This document shows, one piece after another, positions 27,143-35,801 of a stretch of 64,000 nt of DNA (position 1 is the stretch's first letter; each line of letters begins with the position of its first letter). This DNA is from CBFIDA01 sp965661085. GTDB taxonomy: Bacteria > Pseudomonadota > Gammaproteobacteria > Comchoanobacterales > Comchoanobacteraceae. The translations under genes and the position numbers were made by a program. The stretch is taken from NCBI GenBank assembly GCA_965661085.1, contig CBFIDA010000006.1, positions 21,083 through 85,082 on the forward strand, in the 5' to 3' direction. The notes below the pieces were generated by a model, which was not told the origin of the DNA, did no database searches, and saw nothing but the letters and a program-made list of their open reading frames with translations.

Positions 27143-27833
27143 TTATGTAGGGTTTTGTGTGTTTGATTTCTGTTCATTTGAGCCAGTGGTTCTTTGGTCA
27201 GAATCATCACGAAGGTCCATGACATGTTGTGTGATTGTTGAAAGTTTTTCAGGTTTTTTTGGGATGGTTTGAAAGTTGGCGTGTTTGAAAATTTTATCAG
27301 AGTCGGCAACGCGGATCAGTGAAAAGATTTGATTGTCAGATTTGTCCCATCCAAATGTTGAGACCAACTTTGCAGTGAGTGTTGTCATGGATAAAGTTTT
27401 TGTCCTTAAAAGACAAGATGCGTTGATACTTGAGGTCAATACCAGCTTCAGAAAATTGAGCATCAATGTGTTTAACATGGGTGGGATTTGTGCGCGACAC
27501 CACAGCCAATTGGATCTCATGCTTTGATTCTAACTTTGATATCGTTTTTAAATCATCAAGGGTCTTCTGGTCCATTGTCGACATACAGTTCCAGGCTGAA
27601 ATGATCTTTTCATCTGTGATGTTTTTTTCATTTTTGGGGTCGATGATCTGGCGCATTTGTTGAAAAAAACCTTTTTCATTAAGTTCGCCAGCTTTAAACC
27701 GATCGATGATTGGCTTCAACTGAGGCAGTGCACTGTCGATGGCTGCTTCGGATGTCAACGCATAAAAAGCTTGAAAAGTTTTAGCGATGTTTGATTTGAC
27801 CAGTTGCCCCAGTGCCAACAAAATGATTTTCAT
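27143..27833 (-). pseudogene. frameshifted HAD-like (YihX-type) gene
   Basis: The first frame (27833 down to 27336) starts at ATG 27833 after a GAGGCC site. It resembles a HAD-IA phosphatase of YihX type: ILLALGQLVKS at the position of motif I, a helical cap with DRFKAGELNEKGFFQQM, and motif II AVVSRTNPTHVKHI. Sense-looking coding then continues in another frame (WDKSDNQIFSLIRVADSDK to the stop at 27143), so a +1-type frame change near 27345-27360 interrupts the gene. Motif I has Ala where the nucleophilic Asp should be, so even the intact protein would probably lack phosphatase activity. A sequencing error cannot be excluded. Confidence 0.6.
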
Positions 27834-27983
27834 GATGCAGGCCTCTAATAAAATTGACAAACTTAGTACACTTTTGATTCCCTGTCAACGTATGCAAGAT
27901 TTGACCTGCACGTTTCTCATTCAGAATTGCTTTGACATTGACTTTATTGTGTCATTAGCATGAGTTAAAAACGAAAAATAATC

Positions 27984-28699
27984 GTGGAACAATACGAACA
28001 AGATTATCAATGCTTGAAAGACAGCATTGCATACCAATCTATGGCATGTTGGACCATGTTGATCACAAGTCTCATCTTGCTGACCATGTGGTTTTTTCAG
28101 GTGCCCCTACCTTTGGCGTTTCTCTTGGTCTGGTGTATGTGTCATTGGGGCTCTTTGTATTGTTTGCCGGGATCATCACCTTGCACATACTCAGATCTAG
28201 GGTCAACCATCGTCATGGGAATACTCTGTTGTTGATGGCCATACGCAGAAACAATTTTGAGGTTTTTCGGCATTTTCTGCCTGATTGTAGAGCCAACCAA
28301 GTCAATGCGAAGGACGAGAAAGGCTCTGCACCATTGCTCGAGGCAGTGAAGTTTGGGCGTGCAAAGTTTGTGAACTTGCTGTTTGAAAAGGGGGCTCAGA
28401 TTGATACGCAAAACAATGCTGGCAATACGATCCTGCATCAAGCTGCTCAAGCCGTGTTGAGGAATGATGGGTGGGGCATGGATTTTTTATCATCGTTGAT
28501 GGGTATGATTAAAACGAAAATTACAGAAACAGATCTGGGTGTGCTTAAGGCGATAGAGAATAAAGAAAACAAGACGGCATGGGACCTGTTCCAAGGTGAC
28601 TACAAAAACAAAGACGATGCGACATATCGTGAAGCGCAGGCGCTTTTACAGCCTGAAGTACCATTAGAACGCAAGCAAGAACTGTCCATAAGAGGATGA
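27984..28699 (+). pseudogene. frameshifted ankyrin-repeat membrane protein
   Basis: A GTG start at 27984 opens a frame with MEQYEQDYQCLKDSIAYQ and a first transmembrane helix (MLITSLILLTMWFFQ). The coding sense then moves to the +2 frame around 28100-28140, next to a CCCC run, giving a second helix (SLGLFVLFAGIITLHIL) and then ankyrin repeats: HGNTLLLMAIRRNNFEVFRHFL, KGSAPLLEAVKFGRAKFVNLLFEKGAQID and AGNTILHQAAQ (in parts). Ankyrin proteins in Legionellales are often host-directed, but membrane anchoring here may argue otherwise. It is the second frameshifted gene within 1.5 kb, so either the locus is decaying or the assembly contains indels. Confidence 0.62.
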
Positions 28700-28820
28700 A
28701 AAGGTCTTCATGCAACGGGGCCCATACGCTTTCTTGGTGTGCATGACGTGGTTGGATGAAGGATTGAAGGGGTTCAGAAGGGTGATGTTGAAATAAAATC
28801 CATACACCTCATGTTTTTAA

Positions 28821-28850
28821 TTGACCCAAGTTGTCAAATCACTTTATATT
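28821..28850 (+). promoter_or_regulatory. sigma-70 promoter of the zapB-like/zapA operon
   Basis: TTGACC at 28821-28826 and TATATT at 28845-28850 with an 18-bp spacer, about 60 bp before the first ATG. Confidence 0.6.
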
Positions 28851-28912
28851 AGGCTCTAAGTCGCTGGCTGTGGTGTGATTGCAGTGCGCGAACCATGGAA
28901 AAGGAGAGCAGG

Positions 28913-29125
28913 ATGTCCAAAGATTTGGCGTTGAAACTACATGAGGTTGAGCTTTATGTGCAGCAAGTGCTCAAAGAAAACACCATACTCAAACAAGAAC
29001 AACAATATTTGCAAAGTAAATTGGTGGCATTGACACAAGAACGCGCCAAACTGCTTGAAAATCAGTTGAAGGCGACGCAGTACGTCAAGAGTGTGATGAA
29101 AAATCTTAAGGAGGAGCTTGGATGA
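28913..29125 (+). CDS. ZapB-like coiled-coil protein (TIGR02449 type)
   Basis: A 70-residue all-helical coiled coil (LHEVELYVQQVLKENTILKQ, QEQQYLQSKLVALTQERAKL) of the small ZapB-like family that sits upstream of zapA in many gammaproteobacteria. The ATG at 28913 has AAGGAG six bases before it. Its last bases overlap the zapA start (ATGA), implying coupled translation. A role in Z-ring organisation is inferred from its resemblance to ZapB and from linkage to zapA. Confidence 0.85.
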   Translation: MSKDLALKLHEVELYVQQVLKENTILKQEQQYLQSKLVALTQERAKLLENQLKATQYVKSVMKNLKEELG

Positions 29126-29427
29126 GTGATGACATGACGCGTTTGGTGGACATCACCATTGTGGGGCGTACCTTGAGCATTCATTGCCCTGCACATGAGC
29201 AAGAAGCGTTACAACAGGCAGCCGAGGCGGTGGACCAAAGCATTGCGACCACCCTTGCCAACAGCACGTCTGCAAGCATTGAGCAGGCTGCACTTTTGGC
29301 GGCTTTGAACTTTTGTCACCGATGGACGTTGGGTCAGCAGCATGTGCAGCCGGTCGATGCAGAGCTCACACAAGCTGTGGATCGATTGCATCAACTGGTG
29401 GCCACAGATGTGGTGGCTTCGGCTTGA
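29122..29427 (+). CDS. zapA: cell division protein ZapA
   Basis: A 101-residue FtsZ-binding protein that crosslinks FtsZ filaments. DITIVGRTLSIHCPAHEQEAL is the conserved N-terminal globular part (VNI.G..Y.I.C..eE...L pattern), followed by a helical EAVDQSIATTL and a C-terminal coiled coil. GGAGG precedes the ATG, within the end of the zapB-like gene. In many relatives zapA is followed by ssrS-ygfA; here those lie about 5 kb away on the other strand. Confidence 0.9.
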   Translation: MSDDMTRLVDITIVGRTLSIHCPAHEQEALQQAAEAVDQSIATTLANSTSASIEQAALLAALNFCHRWTLGQQHVQPVDAELTQAVDRLHQLVATDVVASA

Positions 29428-29438
29428 TGGGTGTGCGA

Positions 29439-30611
29439 TCAGTCTATGGATGTCCCTAAACCATGGGACATGATCCAACGTTTGAGTTGGGGAATGGCAT
29501 CAATGGCCAGCAGTGTGGTGCTGCGAGGCAAGGCACCATTGAACAGTCTGGGATGCTTCGATAAGCGCATGACTGCTTGATAAGTACGCTGACAGTCTTG
29601 GATGCGTGATGTGTGATAGGCATCGGCCAAGCTTGCTGCATGCCAGGGCGTTTCTGGATCGGTTTCAGTCAAAATTTTGGCCAAAACCGCCACATCACGA
29701 CAACCCAAATTGAACCCTTGGGCACCGACAGGTGGCATGCTGTGTGCCGCATTGCCCACCCAAAAGAGACCAGATCGCGCCATGCTTTTGCGCATGAAAC
29801 ATGGAGTGGCATGTTGAATGCCGGGGGACAGTGTTTGTGGTAGGCATTGTAGGTGGTGTCCCCACAAGGCTTGTACTTCATGCAACAGCTGTTCTGGTGA
29901 TTGCCATGCTTCTGGTGTTGTGTCTCGATGATGTGTCAGCACCATGGCACCAACATCTGGGCCTGTTGGCAGCCAAGCCATTGTGCCTTCGGGATGCCAC
30001 CGGAACATGGCGTTTTTGCCCTTCAGTGCTCGCACATCAAGCAGCACCATGGCGTGCCGACATGTTTCATGATGGGGCTGCTGATCGATACATTGGGCCA
30101 CAGTTGACTGGGCGCCATCTGCTGCGACCACCGCTTTGGCACAAATGTTGTAATGGCAATCACCCTCTGACAAGGTCATGGTCTGCGTTTCGGGTGACCA
30201 TGCGTGCAACGTGGTGTCTAAACGATACACTTTGTCGGGGTCGTTGTGGGTGGGCTGTAAATCGGCATACAGTGCTTTGGCCGATACAACATGCCCCAGT
30301 GCCGGCAACATGAGATCATTGGCATCGAGCATGGCATGTCCCAGCGTTTTCAGGGCTGAGACATGCACAGCATGGATGGGCCATGCCGAGTCCTGATGCG
30401 CCGTGATGCCCATCGCATGCGTAAGCCATTGGTGGGTGCCATGTGCCAAGACAAGCGGGCGATCGTTTTGGGTCATGCTGCGAGGCATGGCCGTGGCCCG
30501 ATCAACCAGTAAAATGCGTTTTGAGGTTTTGTGCAATGCTTTGAATAAGGTGAGGCCACACAGGCCGCCACCAACAATGACCAAGTCGAAGGTTTCTGGT
30601 GTTTGGCTCAT
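29439..30611 (-). CDS. ubiH: UbiH/UbiF-family FAD monooxygenase
   Basis: A class A flavin hydroxylase of ubiquinone ring modification, 390 residues. The FAD dinucleotide fold is FDLVIVGGGLCGLTLFKAL at the N-terminus. The mid-protein AVVAADGAQSTV is the DG motif, and FWVGNAAHSMPPVGAQGFNLGCRDVA (in part) is the GD-type FAD-ribityl motif, with Asn in place of the usual Asp in GDAAH. The start codon overlaps the pepP stop by 4 bp, the same pepP-ubiH order as in E. coli. UbiH versus a related hydroxylase is assigned from this linkage. Confidence 0.85.
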   Translation of the reverse strand: MSQTPETFDLVIVGGGLCGLTLFKALHKTSKRILLVDRATAMPRSMTQNDRPLVLAHGTHQWLTHAMGITAHQDSAWPIHAVHVSALKTLGHAMLDANDLMLPALGHVVSAKALYADLQPTHNDPDKVYRLDTTLHAWSPETQTMTLSEGDCHYNICAKAVVAADGAQSTVAQCIDQQPHHETCRHAMVLLDVRALKGKNAMFRWHPEGTMAWLPTGPDVGAMVLTHHRDTTPEAWQSPEQLLHEVQALWGHHLQCLPQTLSPGIQHATPCFMRKSMARSGLFWVGNAAHSMPPVGAQGFNLGCRDVAVLAKILTETDPETPWHAASLADAYHTSRIQDCQRTYQAVMRLSKHPRLFNGALPRSTTLLAIDAIPQLKRWIMSHGLGTSID

Positions 30612-31870
30612 GTTTGCATCAAGGCCTCCAATGCCTTTGGGGTCTTTTCCAGTGCTGCACTTAAAACATGAGTCTGTGTGCCGTCCAGCCACAGATCATC
30701 TTCAATGCGCACACCCATGCCGCGCCAATGAGGTGCAACCGTTGCATCGTCGTTGGGGATGTAGATGCCGGGCTCGATGGTGATGACACAGCCAGATGGC
30801 AGAGGATCATCGCGGGTTTGTGCAGGGCTGAAGCCAACATCATGGACATCCAAGCCCAACCAGTGACCCACGCCATGCGGCGCATAACGCGACACAAGCT
30901 GTGCGTCGTTGGGGGTTAAAATGCCCAATGTACACAATGCCTCATGTGTCCATTGTTGTGTCCATCGATTCAGCTCGGACCATGACACGCCACATGTGAC
31001 TTGTTCAATCAGGCGCGTTTGAATGTCTAAGACATGGCTGTACAGATCATGTTGTGGTCCACTGAACGTGCCTTCAACGGGCACTGTTCGTGTCAAATCC
31101 CCAGCATAGCCTTGATGTTCTGCGCCTGCATCCAACAATAAAAGTTCATTTTTCTGACAGGTCGCTTGCAGGGCGGTATAGTGCAACACACAAGCATGTG
31201 GGCCTGTGGCCACAATGGCCGTATACGCTTCATCAGAGATGCCTTGATCGCAGAGTGCTTGCAAAAAACGGCCATACAGTTGGCGTTCTGTCATGCCAGG
31301 TTGGGTGGCTTGGATGACGGCTCGGTGCCCAGCGATGGTTGCATCGACGGCTTTTTGGATGCAGATGATTTCGGAGGCGCACTTAACAATGCGTTGCGCA
31401 GCCACCATGTCGTCAAGCCAATGCCAGGTTGGCGGCTGCGATGGCAGATGGGTGTACCACCAGGCATGCTCAATCTGTGGATTTTTGAGTGTCCACCAGT
31501 GGTTGACATCACGGTGATGTTTGGCCAGAAAGGGACCCAGTTGATCGATGGTGTCGCAGTCCGCCAAGCCTAAATGATCGGCCATGCCAGATTTGCCGAG
31601 CATGGGGCCTTCCCATTGTGCTTTGGTGGCATCGTACGGCTGGCAAAAAAAGTAGGTTTCTGGGGACGACTGCATGGTGCTGAGCACCAGCATGGCATCG
31701 GGTTCAAGGCAGCCTGTGTAGTAGAGCATGTGGCTGTCTTGGCGGTAACGGTAGGCCACATCTCGATTGCGAAACAACATCGGTGCAGCGGGCACCAATG
31801 CCAACGATTTTGGCGGCAATTGCGCCAACAGCTTTTGGCGCCGCTGGGCATAAAGATCATGGTGCATCAT
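30608..31870 (-). CDS. pepP: Xaa-Pro aminopeptidase
   Basis: Removes N-terminal residues preceding proline. The 420 residues comprise the aminopeptidase P N-domain (LFRNRDVAYRYRQDSHMLYYTG) and the pita-bread metallopeptidase domain. Dimetal ligands are seen in LLLDAGAEHQGYAGDLTRT (two Asp), GVGHWLGLDVHD (His), TIEPGIYI (Glu) and GVRIEDDLW (Glu). The ATG at 31870 is used; a TTG two codons upstream is less likely. First gene of the pepP-ubiH pair. Confidence 0.93.
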   Translation of the reverse strand: MMHHDLYAQRRQKLLAQLPPKSLALVPAAPMLFRNRDVAYRYRQDSHMLYYTGCLEPDAMLVLSTMQSSPETYFFCQPYDATKAQWEGPMLGKSGMADHLGLADCDTIDQLGPFLAKHHRDVNHWWTLKNPQIEHAWWYTHLPSQPPTWHWLDDMVAAQRIVKCASEIICIQKAVDATIAGHRAVIQATQPGMTERQLYGRFLQALCDQGISDEAYTAIVATGPHACVLHYTALQATCQKNELLLLDAGAEHQGYAGDLTRTVPVEGTFSGPQHDLYSHVLDIQTRLIEQVTCGVSWSELNRWTQQWTHEALCTLGILTPNDAQLVSRYAPHGVGHWLGLDVHDVGFSPAQTRDDPLPSGCVITIEPGIYIPNDDATVAPHWRGMGVRIEDDLWLDGTQTHVLSAALEKTPKALEALMQT

Positions 31871-31931
31871 AAACAACCACCGGTTTCACTCAAAATATTT
31901 TAACAGCACTTGATGCGCAACACCATGCACC

Positions 31932-31973
31932 TACAAAAATTTTGCCAAGGGGCAAAGCCAAGGTCTGCCCCTA
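31932..31973 (-). terminator. likely rho-independent terminator of dps, with nested palindrome
   Basis: On the minus strand the stem TTTGCC-CCTT-GGCAAA (31956-31941) is followed by ATTTTTG, a fair intrinsic terminator 40 bp after the dps stop. A second, overlapping pairing GGGGCA...TGCCCC (31949-31971) enlarges the hairpin and could compete with it. Confidence 0.6.
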
Positions 31974-31995
31974 CGACGTTGAGATCGATGCGTTT

Positions 31996-32430
31996 TTACG
32001 CGCCCCAGGATGACAGCATCCAGACAATCTGTTGGTGTGTGGTCAAGCGGTTGGTGACGATGGCATACGTGCCATGATCATTGGCTTTGAGGCAGGCTGC
32101 TGCCAGTGTGTTGCATTGGGCCACAATCATTTGATGATCATGCAACAACATGGCCATCATGTCATGACTGGTCAAATCATGCGGTGCTTCTGAAAGATCG
32201 CTCAGCGCAGAAAACTCTTGGAAGCTACCTGGCGCGCGACTGTCAAGCACACGAATGGCTTCGGCGATGACATCAATCGCGGATGCAAGTTCGGTGTAGT
32301 GTGTCTCAAAGAGCTCATGAAATTCAAAAAAATCTTCGCCCTGAATGTTCCAATGAAAATTTTGGGTTTTGAGGTACAAATAATAACTGTTGGCCAGCAG
32401 TTTCTTGAGGCCCTGGGTCACATCCGACAT
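31996..32430 (-). CDS. dps: Dps-family ferritin-like protein
   Basis: A 144-residue four-helix ferritin-like protein that stores iron and protects DNA from oxidants as a dodecamer. Diagnostic ferroxidase residues appear in TQNFHWNIQGEDFFEFHELFE (His, His, Glu) and LASAIDVIAEAIRVL (Asp, Glu). Two in-frame ATGs occur (32436, 32430); GGAG lies 9 bp before the second. A hairpin terminator follows. Confidence 0.93.
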   Translation of the reverse strand: MSDVTQGLKKLLANSYYLYLKTQNFHWNIQGEDFFEFHELFETHYTELASAIDVIAEAIRVLDSRAPGSFQEFSALSDLSEAPHDLTSHDMMAMLLHDHQMIVAQCNTLAAACLKANDHGTYAIVTNRLTTHQQIVWMLSSWGA

Positions 32431-32502
32431 GTGCATTTACTCCATGAAAACTGGCCATATTGTAACCATTTGACCAAAGCATGTCCAGAAATACATGGTG
32501 CT

Positions 32503-32633
32503 CGGCAGAGCCACCTCATTGAAGCTCAGTGAATGTCCACGCTCATTTGCCCTTTTTGTTCAAAATGATCGCAGCATGGACAATCACAAACCTCATACGT
32601 CCGTTATGGCCAAATGCTAATGAGGTCGCCCGG
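32503..32633. repeat. degenerate copy of the inverted-repeat element at 53.1 kb
   Basis: The left part (AGAGCCACCTCATT, then GTGAATGTCCACGC and CCCTTTTTGTTCAAAA) aligns with the reverse complement of the right end of the 53132-53386 element. The right part (GCTAATGAGGTCGCCC) mirrors it imperfectly. The copy is shorter (~131 bp) and decayed. A direct TGGTGCT flanks it on both sides (32496-32502 and 32634-32640), possibly the remains of a target duplication. Confidence 0.6.
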
Positions 32634-32640
32634 TGGTGCT

Positions 32641-33185
32641 GAGTATTGCGCCATTAAAATCTATTGAGTAGGACGTTTTTCTAGAGCCGCAAAATGCTTT
32701 AACATTTGGCGTCGCTCAGAAGTCCATGGCTGTACAAGTGAAGCAGAGGGGGCACATCTGCACGATGATGGGCGTTGTTTGGTTGGGCGTGCATGATGCC
32801 ATTTTCATCAGACAGCCTTGACCGCTGTGCTTTGCATGATCTGTTCGAAGAAAGCAAAGGTTTCACGTGAAATGACTGGTGTGGATCGCTTACATTTTGC
32901 TCTGTTTTTTTGCACGAAAAAGCTATTTCTTACATGGGGCGCGGGCATGGGGCATTTTTTTAAACATGTGGACATTCTGATTGGCATTCGACAATTTACA
33001 TCATTTATGCAAAAAAAATGGATGGTTGTGAGTTTTTGCTGTCGAAGATTATGGTTTTTATTGTGCGCTGGCATGCGCCTTTTCTTTGGTTGTTTTTGTC
33101 ATAGGGTTTGGCACACGTTGAAGCGACCTGATGCATGCAGTAGTTTGATGACAGTGTTGGGTGAACGGCATATGGAGTAAAGACT
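32641..33185. other. AT-rich region upstream of the LuxR-type gene
   Basis: About 545 bp without a convincing gene. A plus-strand frame at 32818-33180 (120 codons) is open but Cys/Phe/Trp-rich, has no good ribosome site and looks non-coding. Runs of T and A suggest regulatory DNA for the LuxR-type gene, but I cannot point to a specific promoter. Confidence 0.4.
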
Positions 33186-33542
33186 ATGTATTGGAAACAA
33201 TTGATGCAGCGGCATCAATCGACATCATCTGAAGTGGACAACCAAAGTGTTCAAGTGGGCGGCATGCAAAAGTCACGGGCTTCATTGAAGCGGATATTTT
33301 TGGGGCCAAAGTTTCCAGGGGTGTATTTGACACATCGTGAGCATCAATGTGCCTTGCAACTGATGGAGGGATGTACGTTGAAAGAAATTGCCCTAAAACT
33401 GGGATTGTCACCACGCACAGTCGAATTTTACCTCAAAAACATCAAGAACAAATTGAGCTGTAGGACAAAGTATCAAATGATGCGTGCTTTGCTTGATACG
33501 AAGTGGTATCAACAAATCATCGATGCCAGTGTTGCTGAATGA
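33186..33542 (+). CDS. LuxR-family HTH transcriptional regulator (short)
   Basis: A 118-residue protein with a C-terminal LuxR/GerE helix-turn-helix: LTHREHQCALQLMEGCTLKEIALKLGLSPRTVEFYLKNIKNKL (read in parts, residues ~52-95). This matches the family pattern, with the GLSPRTVEFYLKNI recognition helix. The N-terminal ~50 residues contain no receiver or autoinducer domain. Such stand-alone LuxR-HTH regulators are common in Legionella and Coxiella. GGAG is 8 bp before the ATG. The gene is convergent with glmM and has a long upstream region. Targets unknown. Confidence 0.82.
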   Translation: MYWKQLMQRHQSTSSEVDNQSVQVGGMQKSRASLKRIFLGPKFPGVYLTHREHQCALQLMEGCTLKEIALKLGLSPRTVEFYLKNIKNKLSCRTKYQMMRALLDTKWYQQIIDASVAE

Positions 33543-33563
33543 TCCATCACGGATACAAGCAAA

Positions 33564-34928
33564 TCAAGATGTGACCTTTTGCATCCATTGTGCCACATCA
33601 TTTTCAACCTGGTGTTTTAAATCTTCTAAAATGGTTGGCAATGGTTCGCTTGTCTTCGCTTCCACCATGATGCGCACACAGGGTTCCGTGCCAGAGGCAC
33701 GCACCAAAATGCGACCGTCTTCACCCAAGTGTTGTTGCCAATGTGTGATTTTTTGTTGCAAAGCATCTGATTCTAGCCAGGGTAAGTTTCGGGGTTTGTG
33801 AACATTGCATTGTGTGTGAGGCCATTTTTCGAAAGGCGTCAACAAATCAGACAAGCAGGCTTGTTGTTGCTGCATGATCGACATCACCAATAAACCAGAC
33901 AGGATGCCATCGCCAGTTTTACTGTGTTTGGGATATATGATGTGACCTGAGGGTTCGCCACCAATGTGCCAATTTCGTTCAGCCAGTGCTTGGGCAATGA
34001 ATCGATCGCCAACAGCGGTGCGATGAAAAGGGATGCCATGTTTTTTCAGTGTGGCTTCAAGCCCCATGTTGGACATGTGCGTACCGATCACGCCATGTTT
34101 TTTGGTCAGGGTGTCGCCGTAGGTGGTCAGTAAGTAGAGCAAATCGTCGCCATCACAGAGTCGCCCATTGGCACATACCATGGCTATGCGGTCGGCATCG
34201 CCATCGAGTGCGATGCCGCAGTCAGCACGATGTGCTTGAACGGCAGCCACCAAACTGTTGGGATGCGTTGAGCCACATTGATCATTGATGTTCAAACCAT
34301 CTGGGGTATTGTGGATGCAAATGACTTCTGCGCCCAAATCACGATAGACCATCGGGGCCAATTGATAAGCAGCACCATTGGCACAGTCCAGCACCACTTT
34401 CATGCCTTGGAGTGGTTTGCCAAGTGGTAAGGCGCTGGTGCAATGTAGCATATAACGTGTTTGTGCATCGACGATGCGTTTGGCTTTGCCCATGGCATGC
34501 ATGTCAACAGGAGCAATGGGTTCGTGAAACAATGCAGTCAGGCGCATTTCTTGGGCATCAGACAATTTGTTGCCTTGTGCATCGAAGCACTTGATGCCAT
34601 TGTCTTGAAAGGGATTGTGGGAGGCACTGATCATCAGCCCCATCGACGCCCCCAAATCTTGGGTAAGAAAAGAAAGGCCAGGGGTTGGCATGGGACCCAC
34701 CAAATAAATGTCGGCACCGCTGAATGCCAAACCAGATTCCAGTGCCGATTCGATCATGTAGCCAGAAATGCGGGTGTCTTTGCCAATCACCACAATGGGG
34801 GGCAAGCATTGTTCCTGCAGCAGCTGCCCCACAGCCCAACCCAGTTTTGCCAGTTGCTCAGGATTCATGATGCCCTGACCCACTGTGCCCCGAATGCCAT
34901 CTGTGCCAAATAAGGTGGTCTGTGTCAT
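33564..34928 (-). CDS. glmM: phosphoglucosamine mutase
   Basis: Converts glucosamine 6-phosphate to glucosamine 1-phosphate for UDP-GlcNAc synthesis. 454 residues. The phosphoserine loop is MISASHNPFQDNGIK with Ser103, the Mg2+ site is LDGDADRIAMV, the sugar loop is GGEPSGHI, and the phosphate-binding loop is RASGTEPCVRIMVEA. The ATG overlaps the folP stop (ATGA). Last gene of the rlmE-ftsH-folP-glmM cluster conserved in gammaproteobacteria. Confidence 0.96.
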   Translation of the reverse strand: MTQTTLFGTDGIRGTVGQGIMNPEQLAKLGWAVGQLLQEQCLPPIVVIGKDTRISGYMIESALESGLAFSGADIYLVGPMPTPGLSFLTQDLGASMGLMISASHNPFQDNGIKCFDAQGNKLSDAQEMRLTALFHEPIAPVDMHAMGKAKRIVDAQTRYMLHCTSALPLGKPLQGMKVVLDCANGAAYQLAPMVYRDLGAEVICIHNTPDGLNINDQCGSTHPNSLVAAVQAHRADCGIALDGDADRIAMVCANGRLCDGDDLLYLLTTYGDTLTKKHGVIGTHMSNMGLEATLKKHGIPFHRTAVGDRFIAQALAERNWHIGGEPSGHIIYPKHSKTGDGILSGLLVMSIMQQQQACLSDLLTPFEKWPHTQCNVHKPRNLPWLESDALQQKITHWQQHLGEDGRILVRASGTEPCVRIMVEAKTSEPLPTILEDLKHQVENDVAQWMQKVTS

Positions 34929-35740
34929 GTCTGCCCCTCCTGATGCATCCACCAACATGTGTCAATGGCTTGCAGTGTTTGTTTGATGTCGTGTGTGCGA
35001 ATGATGCTGGCCCCTTTTGTGATGGCCAACGTTGCAGCAGTGATGCTGGGGATCATCCGCGCCGCAATGTCTTGAGCGTGTGGCATGATTTGAAACATTG
35101 ATTTGCGTGATGCGCCCACCATGACAGGATAACCCAGGGTTTGAAATTGCTCCAATTGGTTCAACAATTGCCAATTCTGGGCCAAAGTTTTGCCAAACCC
35201 AAAGCCTGGATCAATCATGATTTGTGCGGGATCCAAACCTGCTTGTACATGATGTGTACAGGTTGTCTCAAACCACGCAAGCAAAGCGGAGACCACATCA
35301 TTGTTGGCATAGGTTGGTGCCTGTTGCATGGTTTTGGGGTCGCCTTGCATGTGCATCAAGCACACCGGCACACCGTGATGTATGGCAAGGTCCAGTGTGC
35401 CAGGTTGAGACAAGGCCCGGACATCGTTGATCATGTTTGCACCGGCCTCTAAGGCAGCTGCCATCACTTCAGGTGCCGAGGTGTCAATGGAGATCGGAAT
35501 GTCTGAAACGCGCCGAATGTCTTGTATGACAGGCTGTACGCGCTCAATTTGTTCATGTGCCGGCACTGGTGCAGCACCTGGGCGCGTCGATTCGCCCCCA
35601 ATGTCTAGAATGTCTGCGCCATCGGCCACCATTTGCAGTGCTTTTTGTACGGCTTGTGCCCGCGTTTCTGTACGATGCTCAGCATGAAAAGAGTCTGGCG
35701 TACAATTGAGGATGGCCATCAGTTGTGGTTTCTTATGCAT
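34925..35740 (-). CDS. folP: dihydropteroate synthase
   Basis: Condenses p-aminobenzoate with the pterin diphosphate in folate synthesis; the target of sulfonamides. 271 residues. Conserved loops: MAILNCTPDSF (loop 1), DILDIGGESTRPGA (loop 2), PISIDTS, MINDVRAL, CLMHMQGDPKTMQ, MIDPGFGFGKT and VGASRKSMF. The family usually has DGG or DPG variants and these look intact. The ATG at 35740 has better spacing from GAGGA than the one at 35749. Lies 61 bp after ftsH. Confidence 0.95.
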   Translation of the reverse strand: MHKKPQLMAILNCTPDSFHAEHRTETRAQAVQKALQMVADGADILDIGGESTRPGAAPVPAHEQIERVQPVIQDIRRVSDIPISIDTSAPEVMAAALEAGANMINDVRALSQPGTLDLAIHHGVPVCLMHMQGDPKTMQQAPTYANNDVVSALLAWFETTCTHHVQAGLDPAQIMIDPGFGFGKTLAQNWQLLNQLEQFQTLGYPVMVGASRKSMFQIMPHAQDIAARMIPSITAATLAITKGASIIRTHDIKQTLQAIDTCWWMHQEGQT

Positions 35741-35801
35741 GGGCTTCATTCCTCATGTGCAAACAGCCAAACGCATCATTGCACCAGCACACACTGCTTG
35801 A

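Noticed and set aside
32818..33180. 120-codon plus-strand ORF before the LuxR-type gene
   Set aside because: Cys/Phe/Trp-rich, no ribosome site, no motif; composition looks non-coding.
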